This document shows positions 34,168 to 42,235 of a DNA stretch of 64,000 nucleotides, piece after piece. The stretch is from assembly GCA_950097145.1 (NCBI GenBank), contig CATNCF010000002.1:119468-183467 (forward strand), written 5' to 3'. Each line of letters starts with the position of its first letter. Position 1 is the first letter of the stretch. The DNA comes from an uncultured Lachnospiraceae bacterium (GTDB lineage Bacteria; Bacillota; Clostridia; Lachnospirales; Lachnospiraceae). A program made the translations under genes and the position numbers. The notes below the pieces were generated by a model, which was not told where the DNA came from, searched no databases, and was given only the letters and a program-made list of their open reading frames with translations.

Positions 34168-35555
34168 GGGAAGAAGTATTTTTTTCGGTTTTTATGTGCG
34201 TATACAATAAGGATGAGCTTTTAGAACATGCCATTGCCTCTGTTTTAGAACAGTCAGAAACCTCTTTGGAACTATTGATTTTGGATAATAGTGACAGTAA
34301 CCAGGAAAAAACCTGGAGTATACTTTCTGAAATTTCTGAGAAAGATTTCAGAGTGAAAATTTTCAGAAGCAGTGAAAACGTAGGCTGGGCCAAAGGCGCG
34401 TCACTGCTGCTGAAACAGGCGTCAGGCAGATACATGACATTTCTTGCGGCTGATGATTTTTTACTTCCCCGTGCTTTGGAAAAAGTGAAAAAAGCCACTG
34501 AAGAAACAAAAGTGGATGTTTTGTGGGCCGGGAACAAATTTTATGAGTTCCGGGAAGAGCGTTTTTGGGAAATAGGCGAAGCGGTTCCATCTCCCAAAAT
34601 AGTAATGGAGAACAGGAAAGCGGAGAACATAAAATATGTAATGGAACATGTCTTTTATAATTCTTTTTTTCATTATGTCAAAGTGGAATTTTTAAAGCAG
34701 GAAAAGATAGATTTTTATAACCACGGTTATGGAGACAGCGCAGGGATGGTCAGAGTCTTGTCCCGGGCAGGACGGATGGCAGTATTGGATGAAGCAGTGT
34801 ACGGATTAACGGCCAATACTTCTCAGTCCCGGGGAACATTTTATTGGGACGGGGAACTGTATCTGTTTTCTGATCAATGGGAAAGTGTGAAAGAAGCATA
34901 TATGCGGGATTTACGTTTTTCTTTTCAGGAATTGAAGTATTGTGCTATGGCTATTTTGGAAAATGAAATTGGCAATTTGAGGAACATGGCAGAAGGAAGT
35001 AAATGTGTTGATAAGCAGATGAATGCTGTTCCAAAAAAATTTCAGGACAGGTTACAGAAAATAAAACAGATTCTGGAGAACAGTTCCATTCAGGAGATGG
35101 TGCAGTTTTACGGAAGATTTGATTACGAAAAGGAGATATTAATTGTCATTGAAAAACTTCTGGATGTTTTTCAGGATGAGTATAAGATGGAAGAACTGGC
35201 CCAAATGGGATGGCTGGGAAAATTTCTGCAAGCACGCTATAGCTGGGCAAAGAATGGAGTGGAAGTAAAAGGCAGGTTTGAAACAGAAGAAATACAAAGT
35301 TACGCGGAAGCATTGGGCGATTCGGACAATATCAGTATATTTGGAATAGGTGCGTTTTTGGAATCTGCAAATATGCTGGAAAAGCATGTTCTGCTGGAAA
35401 ACCAGAATTTCCTGGAAAACATTTTTCAGGCATATGGAGCATGGAAGAACCGTTTTGTAGAAAGACTTTGGACGGAGTTTGGAAAAGGCGGCGCGCTGAC
35501 AGGGCGCAGCAGAGCGGAACTGGCCGCATTCTGCAAATATATTTTGGAGAATTGA
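34164..35555 (+). CDS. Family 2 glycosyltransferase with long C-terminal region
   Basis: A 463-residue protein. The first 210 residues are a GT2 catalytic domain (FSVFMCVYNKDELLEHAI, ELLILDNSDSNQEKT, and MTFLAADDFLLPRALEK, where ADD is the DxD equivalent). The remaining 250 residues are mostly helical and charged and match no domain I recognise. It overlaps the CgeB-like gene by four bases and is followed after three bases by a truncated GT2 gene. The donor sugar is unknown. Confidence 0.78.
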   Translation: MREEVFFSVFMCVYNKDELLEHAIASVLEQSETSLELLILDNSDSNQEKTWSILSEISEKDFRVKIFRSSENVGWAKGASLLLKQASGRYMTFLAADDFLLPRALEKVKKATEETKVDVLWAGNKFYEFREERFWEIGEAVPSPKIVMENRKAENIKYVMEHVFYNSFFHYVKVEFLKQEKIDFYNHGYGDSAGMVRVLSRAGRMAVLDEAVYGLTANTSQSRGTFYWDGELYLFSDQWESVKEAYMRDLRFSFQELKYCAMAILENEIGNLRNMAEGSKCVDKQMNAVPKKFQDRLQKIKQILENSSIQEMVQFYGRFDYEKEILIVIEKLLDVFQDEYKMEELAQMGWLGKFLQARYSWAKNGVEVKGRFETEEIQSYAEALGDSDNISIFGIGAFLESANMLEKHVLLENQNFLENIFQAYGAWKNRFVERLWTEFGKGGALTGRSRAELAAFCKYILEN

Positions 35556-35558
35556 GAG

Positions 35559-35948
35559 ATGGAAGAAAAAATAAGTGTGATTATCCCATGCTACAACGTA
35601 GAGAAGTATATTGACCGTTGTCTTACTTCTGTGGTGAACCAGACCATCGGGCTTAAGATGCTTGAGATTATCTGTGTGAATGACGGTTCCACAGACGGCG
35701 CCTGGGAGAAATTATGCCAATGGGAAAAACAGTGTCCGGAAAATATGCTGGCAGTTGACTGTAAGGAAAACGGTGCCCAGGGAAGAGCCAGGAATATTGC
35801 GCTTTCTTATGCTTCCGGGGAATGTGCTTACGCAGAATACAGATTATCATATGGAGCATTTTTCCGTGGTAATGCAGTTGTGGAAGGAATGCAGAAGCCT
35901 GCTGTTTTTTACAGCTTTTTTGGTACAATGAAAAAAGGAATGCAGTGA
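35559..35948 (+). pseudogene. Truncated family 2 glycosyltransferase
   Basis: A 129-residue reading frame whose first 90 residues are a normal GT2 start (ISVIIPCYNVEKYIDRCL, then ICVNDGSTDGAWEKL and GRARNIALSYASGE). Full GT2 domains continue with a YIAFVDADD-like segment; here the sequence breaks after ASGE and changes to an unrelated 40-residue tail (AYAEYRLSYGAFFRG onward). The DxD metal site and acceptor half are missing, so it is almost certainly inactive. An internal deletion joining the head of a GT2 to unrelated or frame-shifted DNA explains it best. Confidence 0.75.
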
Positions 35949-35970
35949 ATGTTTCCAGAAGGAGGGATTT

Positions 35971-37125
35971 ATGAATACAAAAATTTTTACCATGACCCAC
36001 AAGAAATTTCAAGAGCCTGAAGCCAGCATTTACGTACCGCTTCATGTGGGAAGGGCAGGAGCAGAAGAACTTGGATATCTGGGAGATGATACGGGAGAAT
36101 CTATTTCCCGCTGGAATAATTATTATGGAGAACTGACAGGAGTATACTGGGTTTGGAAAAACGAAATAGAAGCGGATATTATTGGCATCTGCCACTACCG
36201 GCGTTTCTTTCTGAATCAGCAGGGAGAGCTTTTAAGCGGGCAGGAATATGAAGATATTTTAAAGAATTATGACATGATAGTGTCAGAGGAAATTCAAGCA
36301 GATACCAGTTATCTGGATTATTTTGGGGAAGCGCATAATGCCAAAGATCTGCTGGCGGTGGGAGAAGTAATCCAGGAAAAGTATCCGGATTATGCCCCTT
36401 ATTTTCAGAGGGCGATGGAAGGAAACACATATTATTATGGGAACCTTATGGCAGCTTCCAGAACGGTATTCCAGTCATACGCCCAATGGCTGTTTGATAT
36501 TTTATTTGAGGTGGAAAAGCGTATCAATGTGGAATCCTATGATTTATATAACCAGAGGGTATTTGGATTTTTGTCAGAACAGATGGTGAAAATCTGGGTG
36601 GAGAAGAATGGCTTGAAGGTTTATGAAGGCAAAGTGGGAATTACAGCCGAGAAAGCAGAAACGGTTGAGTTTAAGCTTGCCATGACGCAGCTTGTAAAAA
36701 TGAAGCAAATAGCAAAGGCCAGGGAAATGTTTTATGAATATCTAAAAGTCCGGCCTGATGTCCGGCTGGAATTGTCGGATATCAGAGGAGAAATTCCAAT
36801 GATTGAACAGCTTTTATATATTGCCCAGGAAGAACAGCAGCGGAATATTTCCGGTCTGGCACAGGAAACATGGGATTTGGGGCAATGGATTATGCATTAC
36901 CGGAAGGTACAGGACTGTCTTTGCCGTTGTTCGAAGGGAGAGGGGCTGCAGGAAGATGCAGATTATATTTTAAAAAACCAGGTATCCTGGGTTATGATCA
37001 AGGTGATGCTGATGAATGCAGATCCTGGAATGATTGCCAATCCGTCCCTTGCGATGCAGGAAGTATATAATATTTACAAAATGGCAGGAAAAGCAGAAGA
37101 TTGTGAAGGATTGGAGAGAGGGTAA
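35971..37125 (+). CDS. DUF4422-domain glycosyltransferase
   Basis: A 384-residue protein. The first 220 residues match the DUF4422 capsular-polysaccharide-type glycosyltransferase domain: KIFTMTHKKF at the start, GDDTGESISRWNNYYGELT, YWVWKNE and IGICHYRRFF near residue 73. The C-terminal 160 residues are an extra helical region. AGGAGG lies seven bases before the ATG. It stands directly after the truncated GT2, which it may have replaced. Donor sugar unknown. Confidence 0.82.
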   Translation: MNTKIFTMTHKKFQEPEASIYVPLHVGRAGAEELGYLGDDTGESISRWNNYYGELTGVYWVWKNEIEADIIGICHYRRFFLNQQGELLSGQEYEDILKNYDMIVSEEIQADTSYLDYFGEAHNAKDLLAVGEVIQEKYPDYAPYFQRAMEGNTYYYGNLMAASRTVFQSYAQWLFDILFEVEKRINVESYDLYNQRVFGFLSEQMVKIWVEKNGLKVYEGKVGITAEKAETVEFKLAMTQLVKMKQIAKAREMFYEYLKVRPDVRLELSDIRGEIPMIEQLLYIAQEEQQRNISGLAQETWDLGQWIMHYRKVQDCLCRCSKGEGLQEDADYILKNQVSWVMIKVMLMNADPGMIANPSLAMQEVYNIYKMAGKAEDCEGLERG

Positions 37126-37127
37126 TT

Positions 37128-38330
37128 TTGAAAAGATTGATATTTTTTATTGGCGTTTATGATACGCTGGATTTGTTTACATTTGAATTGAAAAAAGAGT
37201 TTGATGTCTTAGGCTATGAGACCATTGTGATTGATGTAAGAGACATGGCAAAAGCATTAAAAAATCTGGCAGAATTTGCGGCAAAGCCTGTAAAAGCAGT
37301 GATCACTTTTAATAATCTGGGATTCAACATGGAGCTGGATCCCGGGAAAAATATCTGGGAAGAATTGGGGATTCCCTGTATTAATATTTTAATGGATCAT
37401 CCGTTCTGCTACAAAGATGCATTGGATCATGCGCCAAGAACTGCAGTGGTACTCTGTACGGATCGGAATCATATGCAGTATTTGGAGCGGTTTTATCCAG
37501 AAATTCCGGTGATTGGCTATCTGCCCCACGCAGGGAAAGAAATTTCCAATGATAAAATTCCTATATCCCACAGAAATACGGAAGTATTGTATGTAGGAAA
37601 TCTTTCCAGGAGCTTTGCAGAAAATATTATGCCGGATTTTTCCAGGTTTACGGAGTTTGATGCCAGGAATGTCTGCAAAAATGCGTATCAGGAAATGATA
37701 AAACATCCTTTTAAGACGACAGAACAGGCATTAGAGGAGGAGCTGCAGGCTGCCGGGATGGATTTGCCCGACCAGAAATTAAAAGATATTATTTCAGAAC
37801 TTCATTTTGTGGATCTGTACGCTGTCTCCTATTATCGGGAGAAAACGGTCCAGATTTTGGCTGAACATGGGATTTCCATACAGATTTATGGGGCTGGCTG
37901 GGAAAATTGTACCTGGATCAATTTGCCAAATGTCAGTTATGGAGGGAAAATACCGGCAGAGGAGGTTGTGGTGAAAATGCAGGATGCCAAGATTGTGCTG
38001 AGTACTATGACCTGGTTTAAAGACGGCACCCATGACCGTGTATTTAATGGAATGCTGCAGGGGGCTGTGGCGGTTTCGGATAGTTCCGGCTATATGAAGG
38101 AAGAATTCTGCGGCTTTTTAGATAAATCTAGACCAGGAGAAGAACGCTGCGAGATGCTTCTTTTCCAATTAGAAGATTTGGAAGGGCTTCCTGCCCAGGT
38201 ACAGGAGCTGTTAGATCATCCAAAGATAGCACAGGAGATAGCAGACAGGGGATATCAAAAAGCAAAACAGTTCCATACATGGAAAGCACGCGCCCTTGAA
38301 CTGGAAGAAAATCTTTTGTGCCAGTTATAG
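37128..38330 (+). CDS. CgeB-like glycosyltransferase (second copy)
   Basis: A 400-residue paralogue of the protein at 33004-34167. Common segments are LMDHPFCYK near residue 88, a middle helical insertion, MTWFKDGTHDRVFNGML near residue 290 and ADRGYQKAKQFHTW near the end. Translation starts at TTG 37128 with GGAGAGAGGG just upstream, and the previous stop is two bases away. The final gene of this transferase run, it is followed by a 162-base gap with a sigma-28-like promoter. Confidence 0.75.
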   Translation: MKRLIFFIGVYDTLDLFTFELKKEFDVLGYETIVIDVRDMAKALKNLAEFAAKPVKAVITFNNLGFNMELDPGKNIWEELGIPCINILMDHPFCYKDALDHAPRTAVVLCTDRNHMQYLERFYPEIPVIGYLPHAGKEISNDKIPISHRNTEVLYVGNLSRSFAENIMPDFSRFTEFDARNVCKNAYQEMIKHPFKTTEQALEEELQAAGMDLPDQKLKDIISELHFVDLYAVSYYREKTVQILAEHGISIQIYGAGWENCTWINLPNVSYGGKIPAEEVVVKMQDAKIVLSTMTWFKDGTHDRVFNGMLQGAVAVSDSSGYMKEEFCGFLDKSRPGEERCEMLLFQLEDLEGLPAQVQELLDHPKIAQEIADRGYQKAKQFHTWKARALELEENLLCQL

Positions 38331-38370
38331 GAAATGGTGAATGATATAGAAATAAATTCATAAAACGAGC

Positions 38371-38398
38371 TAAGGAAACATGGCTTTTCTTACGATAT
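38371..38398 (+). promoter_or_regulatory. Possible sigma-28 (SigD/FliA) promoter
   Basis: TAAG (38371-38374), 16 bases, then TACGATAT (38391-38398). The sigma-28 consensus is TAAA-N15-GCCGATAT. The match is partial and spacing is one base long. It lies 94 bases before a small gene of unknown function and would tie that gene to the flagellar regulon. Confidence 0.4.
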
Positions 38399-38492
38399 AT
38401 AAAATAGAGTGTTTGTTTTAGAAAGCAGATGCTTTCTTAGTAAGGGTGTTCATGCAGCCTGCTGAAAGTTTTAAGAAAGGACGAAGACTATC

Positions 38493-38858
38493 ATGGAAGA
38501 TAATCGTAAGGAGCAAGTAGAGGCTTTGGAGGCATTAAAGGACTATAATCCAAAGATTTGTAAGGCGTTAAAGGAGATTATTCCCGAATTGAAAGGGGAA
38601 AAGAAAGAAGATACCAATGAGTATGTAGATCACATTTTTAAAGGTATCAACTGGGAGCTTCAGGTAATAAACGGGACGCTGGAATTGTTAAATGAAAAGG
38701 AACAGCAAGTGTCTAAGAATGCTTTGAATGAAATGGTTTCTCATATAAATGACGCATATACTTCCAAGGAAGATGAGAAGCTGGCGAAGGTGATTGAAGA
38801 AGAACTTCTGCCTTTTGCTGAGAAGCTGGAAGGATATATTGAGAAGGCGTTGGCATAG
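38493..38858 (+). CDS. Small acidic helical protein of unknown function
   Basis: A 121-residue protein I do not recognise. It is rich in Glu, Lys and Leu and should be almost wholly alpha-helical, with no membrane segment, signal peptide or cysteine-rich motif. Its ATG follows AAGAAAGGACG. It lies within the glycosyltransferase run and 2.5 kb from the flagellin gene, with a sigma-28-like promoter upstream. Size, acidity and helical character resemble flagellar export chaperones such as FliS or FliT, but no sequence motif confirms it. Other possibilities are a regulatory partner of the transferases or a four-helix scaffold. Confidence 0.75.
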   Translation: MEDNRKEQVEALEALKDYNPKICKALKEIIPELKGEKKEDTNEYVDHIFKGINWELQVINGTLELLNEKEQQVSKNALNEMVSHINDAYTSKEDEKLAKVIEEELLPFAEKLEGYIEKALA

Positions 38859-38987
38859 CTGGCTCATTTTTATAAAATGTTTCAGAATTGTATTTTTTTC
38901 CATTGGAACAAATTCAGTTCTGGAGCATTTTTTGCTTTTTGGCGTCAAAAGCTCTTGAGGCAGAATTCTTTAAAGAAAGGTATTGTT

Positions 38988-40037
38988 ATGCGGAAGAAAA
39001 TTGCCTTTATTATTTGTGTTAATGATGAAGTTTATTTTTCTGAATGTCTTTTTTATATCGGGAGGCTTCACGTGCCGGAAGGATATGAAATAGAAGTTTA
39101 TCCTTTGCGCGGGGCAAAATCTATCTATGAGGCTTATCAGCAGGCAATGGAACAGTCGGATGCAGAATATAAGATTTATATGCATCAGGATGTATTTCTT
39201 GTATGTCCTGATATGCTCAAGTATCTGCTGCAGATGTTTGAAAGGCATCCCAGGGCAGGTATTGCGGGCGTAATAGGAGCCGGAAGTATCTCCCAGGACA
39301 GAAAATTTTTCAGAAGCTGGGATCTTGGGAACGTCATGGGATGCAGTGAAAAGAAAGCATTTCACAATGAGTTGTATAAAGAAGAGTCAAAGGCAGTAAT
39401 CCTGGATGGAATGTTTTTGATGACCAGAATGGATGTGGACTGGAGAAAAGATGTGTTGTCCGGCTGGGATTTTTATGATATTTCCCAGTCGCTGGAGTAC
39501 TGGAACAGAGGCTATGAAATATGGATTCCTGCCCAGCATGAACCATGGTGTATTCATGACTGCGGGTATTTAAATCTGACCAGGTATGATGAAGCCCAGG
39601 AAGAGTTTTTGAAAGTGTATGGGTGGGAACTTCCAGATTACAGCGGCCAGCCGCTGGTGTATCCCTCTGATTTCCAGGGACGTTTTACAATCATGATGGA
39701 ACTAAAAGAACAATGGAAAAAGCTGATTTTTCTTGGTCAGATCCAGGAAGTATGGGAGATGATGCAGAAGTTTGCAGATGAGCGCTTTATTGATACAGAA
39801 ACAGTTATTTTAAGAAATATACTGGAAATATTGCAGGAAGAATCCAGAGAAAATTTATCTGCGGACCAGGGATTTCTTTATGACTGTGGTTCTTTTACCC
39901 AGGCGTATCAAAAATATATGCAGGTGAAATTTTGGCTGCGCAGGAAAAAATATGCAAAGGACCAGACAGGAAATTGTCCCCATGTCTCGGAAGCAGCAAA
40001 AAAGCTTATCGGCTTTCATACGATGCTGGTACATTGA
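38988..40037 (+). CDS. StrF-like family 2 glycosyltransferase
   Basis: A 349-residue protein. The start MRKKIAFIICVNDEVYFSEC, IYMHQDVFLVCPDML near residue 65, and AGIAGVIGAGSIS near residue 95 match the StrF-type (Glyco_tranf_2_5) domain, followed by VILDGMFLMTRMDVDW. The C-terminal 120 residues are helical. The ATG at 38988 sits behind AGAAAGG; the frame is open to 38877 but those 37 residues are not family-like. Such proteins occur in flagellin and surface glycan loci. Substrates unknown. Confidence 0.8.
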   Translation: MRKKIAFIICVNDEVYFSECLFYIGRLHVPEGYEIEVYPLRGAKSIYEAYQQAMEQSDAEYKIYMHQDVFLVCPDMLKYLLQMFERHPRAGIAGVIGAGSISQDRKFFRSWDLGNVMGCSEKKAFHNELYKEESKAVILDGMFLMTRMDVDWRKDVLSGWDFYDISQSLEYWNRGYEIWIPAQHEPWCIHDCGYLNLTRYDEAQEEFLKVYGWELPDYSGQPLVYPSDFQGRFTIMMELKEQWKKLIFLGQIQEVWEMMQKFADERFIDTETVILRNILEILQEESRENLSADQGFLYDCGSFTQAYQKYMQVKFWLRRKKYAKDQTGNCPHVSEAAKKLIGFHTMLVH

Positions 40038-40067
40038 GAATTAAGAACGGACAGAGAAAGGAAAATT

Positions 40068-41195
40068 ATGATTTCTGTATGTGTCATTACAAAAAATGAG
40101 GAAAAAAATATAGAGAGCTGCCTTGCAGCCCTCTCAGAATACGGATTTGAGCTGGTAGTGGTGGATACGGGTTCCACAGATAATACCCGCAGGCTTGCCC
40201 AGAAGTATACCACTAGCGTCTATGATTTTGACTGGTGCGATGATTTTTCAGCAGCAAAGAATTATGCGGTATCAAAGGCGGAAAATGATCTGGTGCTGGT
40301 GGTGGACAGTGATGAATTTATGAAGCCGGTGTCTTCAGGTGAATTAAGAAAAATAGAGGAACAGATGCGTCAGAATCCAGGAATGGTAGGACGTATCCGC
40401 AGGCGCAATGTATTTATGAGGGACGGCGTGCAGTATGAAAACAGGGAGTGGGTGAACCGGATTTTTGACCGGAGGAATTTTCGCTATGAGGGCAGAATAC
40501 ACGAACAAATTGTTAGTATTCATGGAGAAAATTATCAAACCTGGCTGTCATCTTTAACCTTTGTTCATAGAGGATACGATCTTTCGCCGGAAGAAAAAAA
40601 GCAGAAAATTCAGAGGAACGTTACACTGCTGGAGCAGGAAATTTCCCGAATAAGCGCCAGAATAGAAGAGCTGCGTGAAAAGAATATACAGTCCCGGGAA
40701 GTGGAAGAAATGGAAGAAAAGATGCCGTATCTGCTGTATCAGCTTGGCAAAAGCTGTTATATGGCAGGAGATTATCATGGTTCCAGCAGGCATTTTGAAG
40801 AGGGACTTTCTTATGAACTTAATCCCAAATTGGAATATGTCATAGACATGGTGGAAACATATGGATATGCATTGCTGAACAGCGGCCAGGAGCAGACAGC
40901 GCTGTCTTTTGAAAATATTTATGAGGAGTTTGGAAGCAGTGCGGATTTTCAATTTCTCATGGGACTGGTTTATATGAAAAATGCCAAATTTGACACAGCA
41001 ATTCAAGAGTTTGAAAAAGCATTGCGGCATGAAGACTGCAGAAATGTGGGGGTAAATTCTTTTGTGGCGAATTATAATATTGGTGTGATTTTGGAATGTC
41101 TTGGAGATACAGCCAGAGCGGAAACTTATTATCAGAAATGCGGAGAATATGCTCCGGCCAAAAAAAGACTGGAGGAAATTTTACAATCTTGTTGA
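40068..41195 (+). CDS. Family 2 glycosyltransferase with TPR repeats
   Basis: A 375-residue protein. Residues 1-190 are a SunS/SpsA-like GT2 domain (VCVITKNEEKNIESCLAAL, VVVDTGSTDNTRRL, and LVLVVDSDEF containing the DxD). The C-terminal 180 residues carry tetratricopeptide-like repeats (YLLYQLGKSCYMAGDY, then FLMGLVYMKNAKFDTAIQ and YNIGVILECLGDTARAE), typical of acceptor-binding regions in protein glycosyltransferases. It lies 148 bases before the flagellin, overlapping that gene's promoter. Direct glycosylation of a flagellar protein is a reasonable inference. Confidence 0.83.
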   Translation: MISVCVITKNEEKNIESCLAALSEYGFELVVVDTGSTDNTRRLAQKYTTSVYDFDWCDDFSAAKNYAVSKAENDLVLVVDSDEFMKPVSSGELRKIEEQMRQNPGMVGRIRRRNVFMRDGVQYENREWVNRIFDRRNFRYEGRIHEQIVSIHGENYQTWLSSLTFVHRGYDLSPEEKKQKIQRNVTLLEQEISRISARIEELREKNIQSREVEEMEEKMPYLLYQLGKSCYMAGDYHGSSRHFEEGLSYELNPKLEYVIDMVETYGYALLNSGQEQTALSFENIYEEFGSSADFQFLMGLVYMKNAKFDTAIQEFEKALRHEDCRNVGVNSFVANYNIGVILECLGDTARAETYYQKCGEYAPAKKRLEEILQSC

Positions 41196-41220
41196 ATTTT
41201 TTTATTTAGGTTGGTATAAT
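41192..41220 (+). promoter_or_regulatory. Sigma-A-type promoter of the flagellin gene
   Basis: TTGAAT (41192-41197), exactly 17 bases, and a perfect -10 TATAAT (41215-41220), 123 bases before the flagellin ATG. No sigma-28 pair (TAAA and CCGATAT) was found in the interval 41221-41343, unlike the FliD-like gene nearby. Confidence 0.7.
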
Positions 41221-41343
41221 ATAACAAAAAGGTCTTAAAGCAGATATTTTGCAAAAGACTTGATCCATGGACAAAAGATTAATGGCAATTATATCAGGAT
41301 TGAGAATATAACAAAGTATAGTGCTTAGAAGGGAGGAAAAACT

Positions 41344-42114
41344 ATGAGTATTTCTAATATCAGCAGTGCCAGCCGGAGTCTGTATCAAAATTACCAGCAG
41401 CTTTCCAGCGGTAAGCGTATTAATTCGGCAAAAGATGATGCCGCAGGTCTGGCGATTGCCGAGAAACTTAAAACACAGAGCAATGGATATGATGTGGGCA
41501 GGAGGAACGCGGCTACATCTCAGGATATGGTGAATGTAGCAGATGGAGGTTTGTCTACAATTACGGATTCTCTCCAGAGAATTCGTGAACTGGGAGTACA
41601 GGCGTCTAATACAGCAATTTATGGCGACTCTGAGCGAAAGATGATGCAGCAGGAGATTGACCAGTTAAAGGGAAGTATTTCTGATGCCGCAAAGAATACA
41701 CGATTTAATACCATGAATCTGCTGGACGGCAGTATGGGAAGTTCGCATGTAGCTTCTTCACCAGACGGAAGCGGAATGGATATTAATATGCCGGATGCGA
41801 CCCTTGAAGCTTTGGGAATTGCGGACTTTGATGTGACAGGAGATTTTGATCTTTCCGTAATCGATGATGCTCTGGATAAGGTATCGTCTGCAAGAGGAGA
41901 TATGGGGGCCACCTATAACCGTCTTGACCATACTATGAATTTTAATTCTTATGCATCCATCAATACTACAGCATCCCGCAGCCGTATTGAAGATCTTGAC
42001 ATCGGTAAGGCTGTATCAGATATGAAGAAGAACAGCCTGCTGCAGGAATATAGGCTTATGATGCAGAAGAAGCAGGAAGAAGAGAATGGCAGAGTTCTGA
42101 GATTATTTTCCTGA
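41344..42114 (+). CDS. Compact flagellin
   Basis: A 256-residue flagellin-family protein. The N-terminal D0/D1 region is clear (LSSGKRINSAKDDAAGLAIAEKL, then RIRELGVQASNTAIYGD) and so is a C-terminal D1/D0 part (ARGDMGATYNRLDHTM, then SRIEDLDIGKAVSDMKKNSLLQEY). The variable central D2/D3 region is reduced to about 60 residues, so it is shorter than most filament flagellins. The start MSISNISSASRS lacks the usual MxINHN type. GGGAGG precedes the ATG and a strong terminator follows. It is the probable glycosylation target in this island, though a minor or hook-associated flagellin is possible. Confidence 0.87.
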   Translation: MSISNISSASRSLYQNYQQLSSGKRINSAKDDAAGLAIAEKLKTQSNGYDVGRRNAATSQDMVNVADGGLSTITDSLQRIRELGVQASNTAIYGDSERKMMQQEIDQLKGSISDAAKNTRFNTMNLLDGSMGSSHVASSPDGSGMDINMPDATLEALGIADFDVTGDFDLSVIDDALDKVSSARGDMGATYNRLDHTMNFNSYASINTTASRSRIEDLDIGKAVSDMKKNSLLQEYRLMMQKKQEEENGRVLRLFS

Positions 42115-42137
42115 TTTTATAATTTAAAGAATGAACG

Positions 42138-42180
42138 GACCTGTTATATGCCAATTCGGCATATAACAGGTCTGTTTTTT
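42138..42180 (+). terminator. Intrinsic terminator of the flagellin gene
   Basis: GACCTGTTATATGCC (42138-42152) and its perfect complement (42158-42172) form a 15-bp stem with a 5-base loop, followed by TGTTTTTT. It lies between the convergent flagellin and FliD-like genes. Confidence 0.9.
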
Positions 42181-42235
42181 GTTCTCTATTCTTAAAAAAC
42201 AGCCATTCCTGCATTTCAGCAAAAATGGCCGCTTC

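Noticed and set aside
38877..38987. 37-residue extension of the StrF-like protein
   Set aside because: Composition unlike the family, no binding site; AGAAAGG stands before the ATG at 38988.
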